DNA of 64,000 bases from Cunninghamia lanceolata (taxonomy: Eukaryota; Streptophyta; Pinopsida; Cupressales; Cupressaceae), in NCBI GenBank assembly GCA_027924645.1, contig BSBN01000140.1, positions 9,554,501 through 9,618,500 of the forward strand, read 5' to 3'. A program made the position numbers and the translations under genes. Below the pieces are notes generated by a model. The model was not told the DNA's origin. It made no database searches and worked only from the letters and a program-made list of their open reading frames with translations. Positions within the stretch are counted from its first letter, which is position 1, and every line of letters begins with the position of its first letter. This document shows positions 25,111-36,748 of the stretch, piece by piece.

Positions 25111-25782
25111 TAATGGTGATTACGTCATGATTGGAGTCCCAATAAAACCTACATCTAAATCCATATCCTCTTTGTTTGGAGGTTTTCCCAGTGTGTAGCA
25201 ATTCTTTCCTTGACCTCTAGTTTATGCCCCCATCATGTTGAGGATATATAGTTCAAAATACGAGTTTCAAATTGTTAACCCAACATTGGTTAGATGATTT
25301 TGGAATCATATTAACCCCAAAATAATAAATTCAAAGAGAAGACCCTTAATGAATTTTTGTGAGATTTCCAAAAATCTAAACAAATTTGGAATGTTCTACA
25401 AATTGTAGCTTGTAGAGTGAATTTATTAAAAAAACTCTAAATTGAAATAAATTACTCAATTTTGATCACCAAAAACTAAATTTTGGATTGTAAATTTCTT
25501 AAATGCTCCCCTAGCTATAGTAAAAAATTATATAAGAATTCACTTCCATTTGTGATATCTAAGAAAATTTTCAAAAATGAAGATAAAACTCTAATCTCAC
25601 AACAAATCTTTAAAAAATACTTCAATTGACCTCTAATGTAGAGTACAGATGATTCAATATGTCCTTGATCAACCCTCTAGATTTTAAATAAATAATTGTC
25701 AAAATGAGAGAGTTATGTGTTTGCAAGTTGATCTCTTAAATTAAAATAACATGCCTTGTTTCTTCTCTCTAGATGCCAAGAT

Positions 25783-25797
25783 CATGCTTTGATACCA
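25783..25797 (-). other. Primer-binding site of a minus-strand LTR element
   Basis: The minus strand reads TGGTATCAAAGCATG, an initiator-tRNA-Met-type primer site, two bases downstream of a TG...CA-type LTR end at 25800. It precedes the gag at 24.4-25.1 kb in the same orientation, so the two belong to one element. Confidence 0.7.
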
Positions 25798-25799
25798 CT

Positions 25800-26100
25800 T
25801 GTAATGAAATTTTTTGTACAAGAGAATAATAGAATAGGAATAAGCTATACAAATACTTGATGATACTCTTTAATAATAAGCCACTTCAAAGAGGCAATCC
25901 TCCACAAGTCTCTAACAAGAACACACTTTGTAATATAATGATAATAAACTAATCACTACCTCGTATATATACCATAATTATGCCATGGATGCCACCTAGA
26001 CTGACCTAACTAGATATATAATACTATGTGAATGATCATATAACTTAAGTGTTATTGTAGCCACAAATCAACCACACGTATCCCAATATAATCAACAAGT
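25800..26100 (-). repeat. Probable 5' LTR of the minus-strand gypsy element
   Basis: It starts (as the 3' end of the LTR on the minus strand) at TGTAATG on the plus strand next to the primer site. A minus-strand TATATATACGAGG promoter-like motif lies at about 25962-25974. The outer boundary near 26095 is a guess from a plus-strand ATCAACA. No second LTR was found, so the element is truncated or broken by other insertions. Confidence 0.45.
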
Positions 26101-26190
26101 TAAGGGCATAGTGGAACACAACCAAAAAATTACATAGGGTCAAAAATCAAATAGGAGATCAAGATGCTCATAGCCTTGTTGGCACTTGGT

Positions 26191-26397
26191 TTAACAAATG
26201 CAAAATTTCAAGTCTTGTGCCCACTTGTTGTCTTGGATGTATTTACCCATCATTGATAACCAATATGAGAGATCTTCAATGGTTATAACTTGGTCAAACT
26301 TTGTTTTGAAAGGGTCCTTTTCTTCCCCCATGTCTTCATCATGCATTGCCATGTCTAAAAAATCTAAATTTTTTGAAGTGTGAGGGTTTTGGTTCAA
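26191..26397 (-). other. Short unassigned ORF beside the LTR
   Basis: A 68-codon minus-strand reading frame encodes an acidic N-terminal part (MAMHDEDMGEEKDPF) and FDQVITIEDLSYWLSMMGK. It has no recognised domain. The sequence continues past its stop without clear coding. It may be a retroelement remnant or chance. Confidence 0.25.
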
Positions 26398-26409
26398 TTT
26401 CTACATCTA

Positions 26410-27700
26410 AGTCAAATTTCAAAATTTTAAAGTTTCTCATCCTGTCATCTAAACATGTCTTTTCCCTAAACTCCTACAATTTACACTAAAATATCCAAGG
26501 TTCAAATTTTCATTGTCGACATACCTTTTGAAGTTTTTCCTTCATGGCATGCATTTCCTTCCATTTCCCCATCTCCCATTTCCATCTAAGTCCATTTTCC
26601 CACTTCCTTCAAATTTTAGAAGTTTAGAGTTTCTCATCTCATCATCCTAACATGTCTTTTCCTTGAACTCCTACAATTTACACTAAAATGTCAGAGGATT
26701 AGACTTTTTCTTGCCAAAATACCTTCTTGGAGTTTTTCCTTCATGGCATGCCTTTCCTTCCATTTCCCCATTTCCCATTTTCATCTAAGTCCATTTTCCC
26801 ACTTCCTTCAAATTTTAGAATTTTGGAGTTTTTCATCCCATCATCCCAACATGCATTTTCTCTAAACTCCTACAACTTACACTAAAATGTGTGAGGTTCA
26901 GACTTTTCCTTGCTGACATACCTTTTTGGAGTTTTTCCTTCATGGTATGCATTTTCTTCCATTTTCCCATCTCCCATTTCCATCTAACTCCATTTTCCCA
27001 CTTCCTTCAAATTTTGGAATTTTAGAGTTTCTCTTCCCATCATCTTGGCATGCCTTTCCCTTAAACTCCTACAATTTACACTAAAATATCTGAAGATTGG
27101 AATTTTCCTTGCCAACATACCTTTTTGAAGTTTTTCCTTCATGGCATGCCTTTCCTTCCATTTCCCCATCTTCAATTTCCATCTAATTCTATTTTCCTAA
27201 TTCCTTCAAATTTCAAAATTTTGGAGTTTCTCATCTTATCATCCCGGCATGCCTTTTCCTTGAACTTCTACAATTTACACTAAAATGTCGGAGGTTCAAA
27301 CTTTTCCTTGCTAGCATACCTTTTTAGATTTTTTCCTTCATGGCTTGCCTTTCCTTCCATTTCCCCATCTCTCATTTCCATCTAAATCCATTTTCCCACT
27401 TCCTTCAAATTTTGGAATTTTGGAGTTTCTCATCCCATCATCCCGACATGCCTTTTCTTGAACTCCTATAATTTACACTAAAATGTCAGAGGTTGGGACT
27501 TTTCCTTTCTGACATACCTTTATGTAGTTTTTCCTTCGTGACATGCATTTTATTCCATTTCCCCATCTCCCATTTCCATCTAAGTCCATTTTCCCACTTA
27601 TTTCAAAATTCAGAATTTTGGAGTTTCTATTTTCCTTGAACTCCTACAATTTACACTAAAATGTCAAAGGTTCAAATGTTTTCTTCTTGGCATACCTTTC
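26410..27700. repeat. Tandem array of a 199-bp unit, about 6.5 copies
   Basis: The anchor CTCCTACAATTTACACTAAA, or a close variant, occurs at 26471, 26668, 26867, 27066, 27265, 27463 and 27641. The spacings are 197, 199, 199, 199, 198 and 178 bp. Each unit also holds GAGTTTTTCCTTCATGGCAT, CCATTTCCCCATCTCCCATT and TCATCCCATCATCC. Copies differ by roughly a tenth. The last copy lacks about 20 bp around CATCCCATCATCC. Because 199 is not a multiple of three, the minus-strand ORFs inside it are not protein repeats. It is best called a minisatellite or small satellite array, possibly carried in a retroelement. Confidence 0.93.
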
Positions 27701-27739
27701 GAGGTATTTTTATTCTCCCCCCTTTGGCATGCAAAATCT

Positions 27740-28560
27740 CAAAACTTTGTTGTTTGAGCAAAAAAACCCTACCTAATTCCCTGCATGACCCAAGATGACA
27801 TTAATGGCCTCAGATGGATGCGCCCAAGCAGATGACGACTCTCATACTCTTGTAGGTACTTTTAGATCCCTCAAAGACAAGGTTTGTATATAAAGGCATA
27901 TGGTTGTTGATGCAAGGGGCATGGTTTCAAGTTCATGACCATGTGAAGATGATGCAATAGGCATGGATGACCTACAAATTTGTTGACCACTCTTGTAATC
28001 TTGTTAGAACAACAACACTAAATGTAATGCTATATACATGTTTGTAAGATGTAAAAGGGGTTGGTCATTGAGCTAATTCATGATTGTGGATGCTTAGAGA
28101 TGTTTCTAAGGTGTCAAATTTTGTATGTCTAGTTTGTAAGAGGATAAAATACACTTTGTAAGGCATAGGAAGGGTTTTCAATGATAGATGCATGTGATGG
28201 TATGTCTCTATCAAAATTTGTGATTATTTAGGAGGGTGATTGAACCTAGTTGCTCATCCTCTCTTGCCACATTTGTTGGTATGAATGCAACAAAGGTTAG
28301 ATAAATATGTGACAACATTTTAATTCATTGCAAAGATTTTATAATGGTCTTTCTTTCTATTCCATGGGATTTTACAATTTTCTTCTAAATTATTGAGTAT
28401 GTCCATTGAGATGAGATATATACATTTTATGGTGATGCACATGTGATTCCATTTATGTGTCATTATTGTATTTATTTCCCTCTTGCGATATATGACTCTA
28501 TTGCTTAATGGAGTAGGTACTAATCTAAGTTGGTGAGAAGACCAAACAAATTTTATTTTA
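27740..28560. other. Gene-free stretch
   Basis: No domain or terminal repeat is recognised. An approximate internal duplication, GATGCAAGGGGCATGG against GATGCAATAGGCATGG, occurs near 27909-27971. Confidence 0.5.
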
Positions 28561-28564
28561 ATTT

Positions 28565-28582
28565 CTCTCTCTCTCTCTCTCT
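28565..28582. repeat. CT microsatellite
   Basis: About nine uninterrupted CT dinucleotides followed by TTGTTAG. It directly abuts the possible LTR start at 28583. Confidence 0.85.
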
Positions 28583-29004
28583 TGTTAGATTAGAAATAGG
28601 TTAGGTTCCACCACACTTGCATGATTCAACATTATAAACTATTAATAGCTTGTGTAATCATAAACTACAACATCATTTGGGAATCATGCATGTATGTTCT
28701 TCCCTCTTACCAGTGTGTATTCAATGTTAAGTGGATCCACCTGTTGGGGAAAATACAGTATAATTGTAACCTTTGGTTGCAGAGTAAGAGTGATGTTTTA
28801 TCTATTTATTAGAAGTCTCTTAGGTTTGTATGTAGCTAGCGCTAACATAAACTTAGTGACAACTATAGGGGTTGATAGAAAATTGGGTATAAATACTTAA
28901 GGACCTAGTACTTAAGTTATTATTTATGTTGTTGAGACCTCAAGGAATACCCCCCTTGGCCTTGCAGGGCCTAAAGCTGAAGGTGAGGTTACCTACTCAC
29001 AACA
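28583..29004 (+). repeat. Possible solo or isolated LTR
   Basis: The 422-bp stretch begins TGTTAG and ends ACAACA. It contains a TATAAATACTTAAGG promoter-like motif at 28888, about 110 bp from the end, a normal U3/R arrangement. It is followed by ATTGGTCCATTC, a weak primer-site resemblance. No second copy or target duplication was found, so this is tentative. Confidence 0.33.
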
Positions 29005-31950
29005 ATTGGTCCATTCATGCCGCTATCTAAGTATAAGTCCTGCTCATTACCTTTGGCGACATATCCATGGCCTTAGGTTTTGGTGTAAGTCTTTAGGATT
29101 TGTGGAGTTGCATGTTTGAGCACCAACAAGCCCGAGTAAGAATTGGTTCCCACCAACTTAGATGTGAGATGGGCATGTGGAAGGTTTCAAAAGAAAGTTG
29201 GGAAGAGAGAATATGTAATTTTTGCACCTTAGGTAGGGATGAAACATAATGACACTATATCATGTAATGCTCTACTTTTAACAAAATTTTAGATAATTAC
29301 CTAGGCAACTTGTAGGGGAGGCCGTTGTCTTCCATATTTGAAGAAGGAAATGTTGAAAAAAGTAAGATTTTTTTTTAAAATCAAAATTTAAGTAGGAGAA
29401 TGAAACTTCAAAAGCAAAAGAATAATAGGGATTCAAGGTAGTGCCTTACTATTGTATGTTGTTTTTAGTGGCATCTCTCACTTCTTTACTCTATTTGTTG
29501 TGTGAATCTTAAATTGTTTTGGTCTTGTAGATGTTATTAAAATATCTATCTATTTATTTATTCAATTCATTATCATCTTAGAAAGTATTTATGCCAAGAG
29601 ACATAACTTAAATGGGAGCAAATAAAGTGATTGGAAAAATAAAACTCTAATTTAATAAAGTCCACATTATAAATAAAATTAAAATATAAAAATAATTATG
29701 CCAAGAGGCCTTATATAGTGGCCATTATGCCAAGAGGCCTTATTTAGTGGCATTAAGGGGATGATGTACATAAAATCAAAATAGAGTCCACATGTATATA
29801 TTTTTTAAAATTATAAAGTAAGTGTTTTAAATTAAAAATATATAGTTGACATAGTTTTATAAAATGAATGCACATAAAAATATACCTGCCTTGTAGTGTT
29901 GTAATTATAGTATGTGTTTTAGTTGTAATTATAGTTGTGTTTTAGTTTTATTTTTTAATTCATAAACTTCAAATTTACTTTTTGTCAAACCAACAAAATC
30001 GTTATTATTTATAGTTATAATATTAATAATAATATTAATTATATTATTAATATTTATTATAACACTTGATATATTATCTTAATTAATATTATAGTATTAT
30101 AATTCCTATTTGACTTAATTTTCTTCTTAGAATAAATATTTGTTGTATAGAGAAATTGGATTCTAATAATGTTAAACAAATATATATTTTTTAAACCAAT
30201 ATATATATATTATAACAAAATTGTAATATTTATAGTATAATTTATAATTTTTTTTAATTTAAATATTAATGAAATAGTATAATTAATTATTTATTGATAA
30301 TAAACAATGTTTATATTATAAATATGATAATAATATATTTATATTATTATATTATTCTAATATTATAATATTTTTATATAGTATTATATTATTTTTTTTG
30401 TTTTTTATTATATTGTTATATTATATTATATTTATGTTTATATGCTTATTATTATATTATTATACAATATTATTATAATATTATAATATAAATTAAGATA
30501 ATATATGAAGAAGTGTTAATAATGGATATTAATAATATTATTAGTAGTATGATTAATATTAATAATGGATTTTGTACCTTTGACAAAAAGTAATTTTAAA
30601 GTTTAGGTAATGAGGTAAAAAATTAAATTCTAAAAAACTGATGATTTTTCACTCTCATAATTATTGCCATCTGTTTAGGCATGACTTTAACTCGTGGGAG
30701 TTAAGATTAGTGTTCATAATTTGTTTACTTGCCACATCCTCCCCTCAAACCGAATTTCTCTCCACATTTATAGGTGTTTGTTGCACTCTCCCACAATCCC
30801 AAAGAAGAGGTTTTTTTTTTTTGAGCCAATCACAATAGAGATAAATCTTGTTAAAATTTTATCATCTTGACATAGGAAAAGTTCAAATTTATATAACTAG
30901 ATAAGCCTCAGCGGATGGAATAGTACTATTAAAGCTGACATAAAGTAAATAATGTATATAAATACAAGTAATACTCAAACCTAAATAAAAAAAATATCAA
31001 ATCAAATAAAAACAGAAATATAATTAATTTAAATTTTACTATAAGTCATCAATTTTATTTTTCTTTTGCTTCATCCAAAATGAAATATAATTAATTCAGT
31101 TTTCATTGTTGTATTAATAATTTTATTTTTCTTTTGTTTTCTCCAAAATGAAATTTAATTAATTTAGTTTTTTAATTTTGTATTAATAAAATATGGTGCC
31201 CTAAGATAATATTTTATTAGGATTTTATCTTGTAAGATTTTCAACATTAATAATATTATTAAGGCAATATATTTTATTATTAAAACACTATATTTGATTA
31301 ATGTAAATATCTTAAAAAATAAATATTAAAAAACAAATAGGCTATATGCACTTTATGTTTTATTTCTTAAGATTTCCACCATTAATAATATTATTATGAC
31401 ACTATATTTGATTAGGATATTGTATTTCTTTTATATTTTATTTAATTTTTGTAGCATTAATAAAATATAGTGCCATAATATTATTAGAGCACTATATTTT
31501 ATTATGACAATGTGAAATCTTGAAAGATAGTAATAAAATATTATTTTATGATGGAAGGATATCTAGGAAATAAATTTTTCTAAAAATAGTATGCCAGTAA
31601 TAAACAACCTACAAATAAATCAATAAAAATTTATAAAGAAAACTATTAAAAAACAAATATAAATATATTTTCTAAATAAATATATTTAATATACCTGGCA
31701 CTGAGCATAAATTAAAAAATACATGCCCAAATTTTCTTTGGGCTAATCATAAACCCACATTTCCAAATTTAAATTCGCTTAATTCGTCCGATCATAGTAG
31801 AAATAGAAATAGTGTTATTAGGCACTATTTACGGACAAGTACAAGACAGTTTATTTTTTGGGCAGGGCAGAATAGTTTATGGAGTTAAATAATGCCTTAT
31901 TTAGACAGAGTAAGCTAAATAAACTCAATCCATCGAGAATATCTCTCTGC
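29005..31950. other. Very AT-rich gene-free region upstream of the MADS exon
   Basis: No gene is recognised. At about 29697-29757 a segment ATGCCAAGAGGCCTTAT is duplicated within 30 bp. 29990-30590 is almost pure A and T. From 30950 to 31700 the motif ATTAATAATATTATTA and ...ACTATATTTGATTA recur several times, suggesting decayed repeats. Any promoter for the MADS exon would lie at the right edge of this region. Confidence 0.6.
29990..30590. repeat. AT island of simple TAT/ATT-type sequence
   Basis: About 600 bp consists almost wholly of TATTA, ATTAT and TATAT motifs with few G or C bases. It can form many short hairpins. It could be a decayed microsatellite or a DNA-unwinding or matrix-attachment-like segment; function is not shown. 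Confidence 0.75.
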
Positions 31951-31956
31951 TGACTC

Positions 31957-31965
31957 TATAAAAAG
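31957..31965 (+). promoter_or_regulatory. Possible TATA box upstream of the MADS exon
   Basis: TATAAAAAG lies about 600 bp before the MADS ATG on the same strand. A leader of this length, or one with a 5'-UTR intron, is usual for MIKC genes. There is no direct evidence of transcription start and similar motifs are common in AT-rich DNA. Confidence 0.25.
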
Positions 31966-32560
31966 AAGTTGCTCTAGATTGCAAGATACACGTTGCATTC
32001 ATTCCCAATTTTAACAAACCTAAAATTGCCACCACTTGGTCATTAACAAATCCTATTTTAAGGTTGTGGGCATGCCAAGAAAAGAAAATCCTGTTAAGTT
32101 GAATACCTGAAATGGAAATCACAGAATCCGATTCATGGGGTTGCTCTCCTCTTTGTTCGTTGCTTTCTACCTGTCTCATGGGTTTAAATTTTCAAATGAT
32201 CAAATAGCAAATTTCCTTTCCAAGACTGAAAGATGAAGAGTTTTAGGGAATTCTTCTTGAATGAATGGCCTTTCCATTTTGGGTACCATTTTTTGCTTTT
32301 TTGAGAAGGCTGTAAAGTTATACGGCTGGTTGTTGTGTAGATTGGATTTTTCTTCTTAAAATAAGAATGCTTTTACTCTATTTTCTAGATTTTCTTACTA
32401 TGTTGGTTTACTAATTCGGTGGTAGCCTTTTGTATTCTTATTTATCTTAATTTTTATAAGACCGTGCCAAGCCACTTGATTTTCTTCTTCGCATCCTCTG
32501 TATAGTTCACTCTAACATAAAAAAATTTATTTGGGAAAAGAGATTATATCTCAAGCAGTT

Positions 32561-32742
32561 ATGGGTCGAGGGAAGATAGAGATCAAGAGGATAGAGAATG
32601 CAACAAGCAGGCAAGTCACATTTTCAAAGAGAAGAGGGGGACTGCTAAAAAAGGCTCAAGAATTGGCTATTCTTTGCGATGCAGATATAGCACTTATCAT
32701 CTTTTCCAGCACTGGAAAATTGTTCGAATTCGCCAGTTCTAG
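32561..32742 (+). CDS. MIKC-type MADS-box transcription factor, first exon only
   Basis: The exon encodes a full MADS DNA-binding domain of about 60 residues. [20 protein letters not shown] is the start, [19 protein letters not shown] the helix, then [20 protein letters not shown]. There are no stops or frame changes. The ATG at 32561 is chosen because MGRGK is the family's normal start; an in-frame ATG at 32531 would add ten unrelated residues. The exon ends in AG followed by GTATGC at 32743, a good donor, giving the 182-bp first exon typical of MIKC genes. [19 protein letters not shown] is closest in my reading to the SVP/StMADS11 or SOC1-like groups; the clade is uncertain. The product would be a nuclear dimeric regulator binding CArG boxes. 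K-domain exons were not found in the next 31 kb, so either intron 1 is very long or this is an orphan exon. Confidence 0.88.
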
Positions 32743-33289
32743 GTATGCTTATGTTTATTTGTTATCTTTAATTTTACACAAACTATGGCTCTTGTCAAAG
32801 AATCTTTTGTTAGCGTGATGTGTTCCTTAAATTTTCTAAAAAAATCTCTGGAAAAACTTATGTTAGCCAACTTGCGCATGAATTTTGGAAAATTTTTCAT
32901 GTAGATACCAAAAATACTCTACAGGGCCAGTGCATGACATCACTGTTTCATGTCACTGGGCAAAACAAAACCTTTGTTGATGTTGTCATGAAGATATGAC
33001 GCCATAACAATCCATCCATGCTGAATTAATTTGAATTAGATACTGTGGGAGGTTTGTCCACACTTTACACAAGTATATAATTTAAAAAAAAAAAAATTAA
33101 ATTGCAGGACATGCTGCATTGTTAAAAAGTTCAGAGCCCATGACACTCCAATGGGAGGAATCTTTTACAGATCCTTTGACAATTGGCTTGGGATCGAGAA
33201 TAATATAGCTAAGGGTTTTCTAGAAAAGTCATAAAATAAATACTAATCATAATCTGAACCCTTGTACATAATAAAATATTACTTGTGTT
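32743..33289 (+). other. Presumed start of MADS intron 1
   Basis: It begins with the donor GTATGC. No second exon (helical I-region beginning around MK/IERY) is visible. A 12-base A tract lies near 33090. Nothing else is recognised before the antisense GONST3-like pseudogene. Confidence 0.45.
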
Positions 33290-34349
33290 TCCTTTGCAGC
33301 AGCCTTCTCTGCAGAAGTTTTTAAATCTGAGGAAGGTAGCCTTAGAAGCACCTTTTAAGTCATTGTTAGGAACATGATCAGTAGGGATGCATCGAGCCTT
33401 TGTAGTTGGGTGCTGCTAAAATATACCTCTAAGCATACAGATTAACATTCCCACTGCCCCTACAAGAGTTGCGTTCTTATCCCAATTTACTGAGTTGTCC
33501 GTTACCATAAGCAGCTTGTTTCACAACCCCCAGGATAGTGAAACTTGTTACAGATATACTCATGTGACAAGAAAATACCAAAAAATGGTATGGACAATCC
33601 AAACAAACAGGATAGCCCAACTGGTAGTAAAACTTCTAGAGAATGGATTCTTGAACTCTGTGAACTAACATGTTACATCTGCCGGAACTCCCCATAATGA
33701 CTAGTCCAAATGGGAAGGGAAATTATTGTACAGCACCAAACCTCAAGTATTCAGCCCAATTGTCATGGCCACACACAAAATCTATGAACATACTTATCAA
33801 GTAGGCTAATGCCCAGCTATAGGTTGTTATAGTGAGATGATAATCAGTTACCGCATAAGATAAGCCATCCACAAAGATAATAGCTAGAGCACACCATGAT
33901 TTGATGTAAGGCCAAGGCTGCTTCAAGTAGAGAGATTCACCAATGGCTACAAAGATAGGGACTACGTATCTAAATACAATAAATGTATCAACATTTACAT
34001 GGAGCAATACTTCACTATTCTTGAACAGTGACAAGTAGAAGGTCATTGCAGAAGATTAAAATCTGCACATCATTCGAAGATCAAGTTTATCATGCTCCAG
34101 CACTTGAAACCAACCAAGAAGAACTACTGCTGCTACACTTGAAAAATATTGTAGAGATGTTAGAGAACCAAGAAAAGGAAACTTCATAATTGCTCACTTG
34201 CTGGTAATAGATGATAAGGATGCCAAAATGCAATACCCAACAACAATTCTATAAAAATAAGGCCCACCATGGTTGCTGTACTTCTTTAGCAGCTGTTGAA
34301 TTTCTCTCTGCATTGTCACTTGTTCAGATCCATGCAATTGTGTTGACAT
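33290..34349 (-). pseudogene. GONST3-like GDP-sugar transporter pseudogene
   Basis: The minus-strand translation follows the whole Golgi nucleotide-sugar transporter (GONST3 type, drug/metabolite transporter superfamily) from start Met to near the C-terminus. Blocks are AIMKFPFLGSLTSLQYFSS, FYLSLFKNSEVLLHVNVDTF, VFRYVVPIFVAIGESLYLK, YSWALAYLISMFIDF, MTIGLNT, EVLLPVGLSCLFGLSIPFFG, SVTSFTILGVVK and DKNATLVGAVGMLICML. Lesions: a TGA at 34194-34196 where Trp is expected, a TAA at about 34056 where Leu is expected, a frameshift near 33775, a TGA at a conserved Trp just after it, and further frameshifts near 33700-33500. No intron interrupts it. Intact members carry GDP-sugars into the Golgi lumen. 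It may be a processed copy, although no poly(A) tail was identified. Confidence 0.88.
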
Positions 34350-34473
34350 CTGAAATAAACATTTACATCCAGCATATGAATGAAAACTAGAATCCCTGAC
34401 AGTCAAGAACCGTACTAGTTAAGTATCACAAAATACTCAGACATGAAAATAGGAACAAATATCTCAAGTAAAA

Positions 34474-35669
34474 TGTAAGATTCCTGGTTTTATTGTGTCC
34501 TAGCTGATTAATTCTTCCAATTACAATCAGATTAAACCCTAGTAAAATCACAACTAATGTTGCGGTAATCCAAACACTTCTGATTTAGGGTTTCTGCAGT
34601 GTGAATTTTAGACTTCTAGGGTTTAAACAAAAAATAATTTATAATTGATGACAATTCCACAAAATATAGCAACTGATCAGATTTGCAACTCAGATTTAGT
34701 CATATGCAGAATGAAATCATTTTCAATTCAGTTCTAACATCAATGTAATCTGTCTACACAAATTTGGATAGCACAACCCAAAATAGTCTAGCAGCAATAA
34801 CAGTCTATTTAATGAAATGTGCCCTAACAGAGATCTGAGATAACAATTTACATATCCATTATTCCAATAATTCCTGAAACATACATACATATATTGTCTT
34901 GAAGGGTCCCGGTACTGCAGATTGCCTTGCTATGCTAAACTGGGAGATGTAACAATATTATGCACCTAATCTGACTTCACCCTGATTTCACATGTTCTGA
35001 TTCATCCACTCAGCGCTTAGACCTGCTAATAATGCCTGATTCAGATGTATTCAATCCACTGCCTGTATGAGCGATAAGAGTTTACAAGCGAACACTTCAA
35101 ACTATGAAATTGCATTCTATACAAGAGTCTAATTCAATCCTGTTGATCCTGTAGCTGCTGGTCACTAGGTGAGGTGTCTTTATTTTCAGTTGTGCCAGTC
35201 CTGGATGTGAATAGAGATGGTACCGCCTTGAAATCAGGTTCCTACAGGTAGTAGCGCCTTATGATATGCCTCAAAGTCCGCCCTGGAAAAAAAACAATCT
35301 ATCCAGTTAATTTAGCCTGCAACTCCTAATTGAAGGCACCAAGGAAAGAGAAGGATTGGAGTTTCGTCCAATACCTCCCAGGCGATCAGAGGTTTTCGTC
35401 CCTGAGTCTCCCTGAATTGTAAGCTTAACAAACAGAAATATTCATATTCCCTGATGATCCAATGAATCCTCCAACGCCACATATATATATACCTATTAGA
35501 TATAGGGTCCAAGATCCCAAAAAGGAGCCGACCAAACAAAAGTTTGAAATTTTACATTATTCTTATTATTAATAAGTTTAATATTTAATATTTTATTAGA
35601 GTGTTTAAAAAACACTTTTATAATAATAAAATAATGATACTATTCCTTCAAAGCGGAGGGGACATGACA
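34474..35669 (-). repeat. 3' LTR of the 7.7-kb element
   Basis: It runs from TGTAAGATTCC to GGGGACATGACA on the plus strand. Relative to its partner it has an extra ATATATAT-type stretch near 35485, which accounts for most of the length difference. The 75-codon ORF at 35312-35539 is repeated in the other LTR and is not a gene. Confidence 0.92.
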
Positions 35670-36149
35670 GTCCTCCCCGCTTGAATTTTGCTTGTCCTCA
35701 AGCAAAAACAACTCCAGGAGTGCTATCCATTTCATGCCAAAGGGGCCTATCGATCCTGGGCATTGCTCCATGATACTTGTCCCAAACACATCATCTTCTT
35801 CTGCTGCTACTTGCTGCATGCTGTCTAAAAACAAAGGAAAAATTGTGGCAGATGGAGCTCAATCATACCCTTGAGACTGCTCTTGAGTATTCTTGATGTT
35901 GATTTTATCCCTTGTTGCCACTTCTTGCCCACATTTTTCAGCAATGACCAGGCCCGTTTCCATCTCTAGAGCACATGCTTCCCTCAGTATCTCTTGGTTT
36001 GTCATCAACTCTAATTTGTTTGCAATGACTTTTATTTTGGAAAGGTAAACTGCATGTCCCTCTTTGATACCTAGTAAAGCATTTTCAATATCCTCCTTTG
36101 TTCTCTCACCAGAAGACTTGAAAAGATCTGTAACTCCTTGATGCACCAT
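35640..36149 (-). pseudogene. 3'-terminal ORFs of the 7.7-kb element
   Basis: Two minus-strand open pieces lie next to the 3' LTR. The first (35859-36149) encodes a charged helical stretch with TKEDIENALLGIKEGHAVYL, NKLELMTNQEILREACALE and CGQEVATRDK. The second (35640-35834) ends in LFLLEDKQNSSGED, which overlaps the polypurine tract and reads into the LTR. A coding sequence that ends LLEDKQ...SGED over the polypurine tract is often seen at the 3' end of plant gypsy elements. The product is not recognised. Confidence 0.4.
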
Positions 36150-36510
36150 TCAACCTGTTTGCATGACTGTTCCAAAATAGGCCATGAGGCTAGGGGCAAT
36201 GCACCCAAGATTTGACTGATATCTAATGATATTTCCACAGAGTTACAAACCTTTTAGTAAAATGTGGGCCATGTATTGCCACATAAATCTTGTTGCATGC
36301 CAGACCATATCTCATTACAAGTTCCTTGGCTTACTCAGAACTGTATCCAATGCTTCAAAACTTTGTATAACAGCTTTTGTAAAAGCCATCTTTGATTTTT
36401 GAACATGATCTAGAGGAGGCTTGAGAAGCTTCCATGGAGCAACCAGATTTTGGAAGTTTGTACGACTGCACTCAGATTCAGTTCTAAGCTCCTCAATTGA
36501 ATGAGATCTG

Positions 36511-36748
36511 TATAACAGAAATCAAACACAGAATGATTACGAGGATATTCAATAATGAAATAAGAAGCAAACACTTTCTTATATAGGTTACAACGAACTA
36601 AAAATAGAGTAAGCTAAAAATAGCAGCTAAGCTAAAAGTAGCAACTAAGAGCAAAAACTAATTAAAGCATAAAGTCTAATCTAAGACTAACCTATTTTAA
36701 GTCATTAAAACGACTTTGTTAAAAAAGTAAGTATTAAATATCTCTAAT
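36511..36748 (-). repeat. 3' LTR of the nested gag-only element
   Basis: 238 bp, preceded on the minus strand by a GAGGGGGC polypurine tract. It shares CTTTCTTATATAGGTTACAA and AGTATTAAATATCTCTAAT with 38120-38340. TATATAGG read on the plus strand is in the conserved block. Confidence 0.85.

Noticed and set aside
26984..27175. A basic ORF inside the 199-bp array that looks like a repeat protein
   Set aside because: The unit is 199 bp, not a multiple of three, so the frame changes each unit and no repeated protein is possible.
26410..27700. CRISPR-like regular spacing
   Set aside because: The whole 199-bp unit is repeated with no unique spacers, and the sequence is from a plant.
31925..32179. 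84-codon minus-strand ORF just upstream of the MADS exon
   Set aside because: No motif, and it overlaps the likely promoter and leader of the MADS exon in antisense; probably chance.
35312..35539. 75-codon ORF repeated at 41863-42075
   Set aside because: Both copies are the same part of the paired LTRs; repetition reflects the LTR, not a gene.
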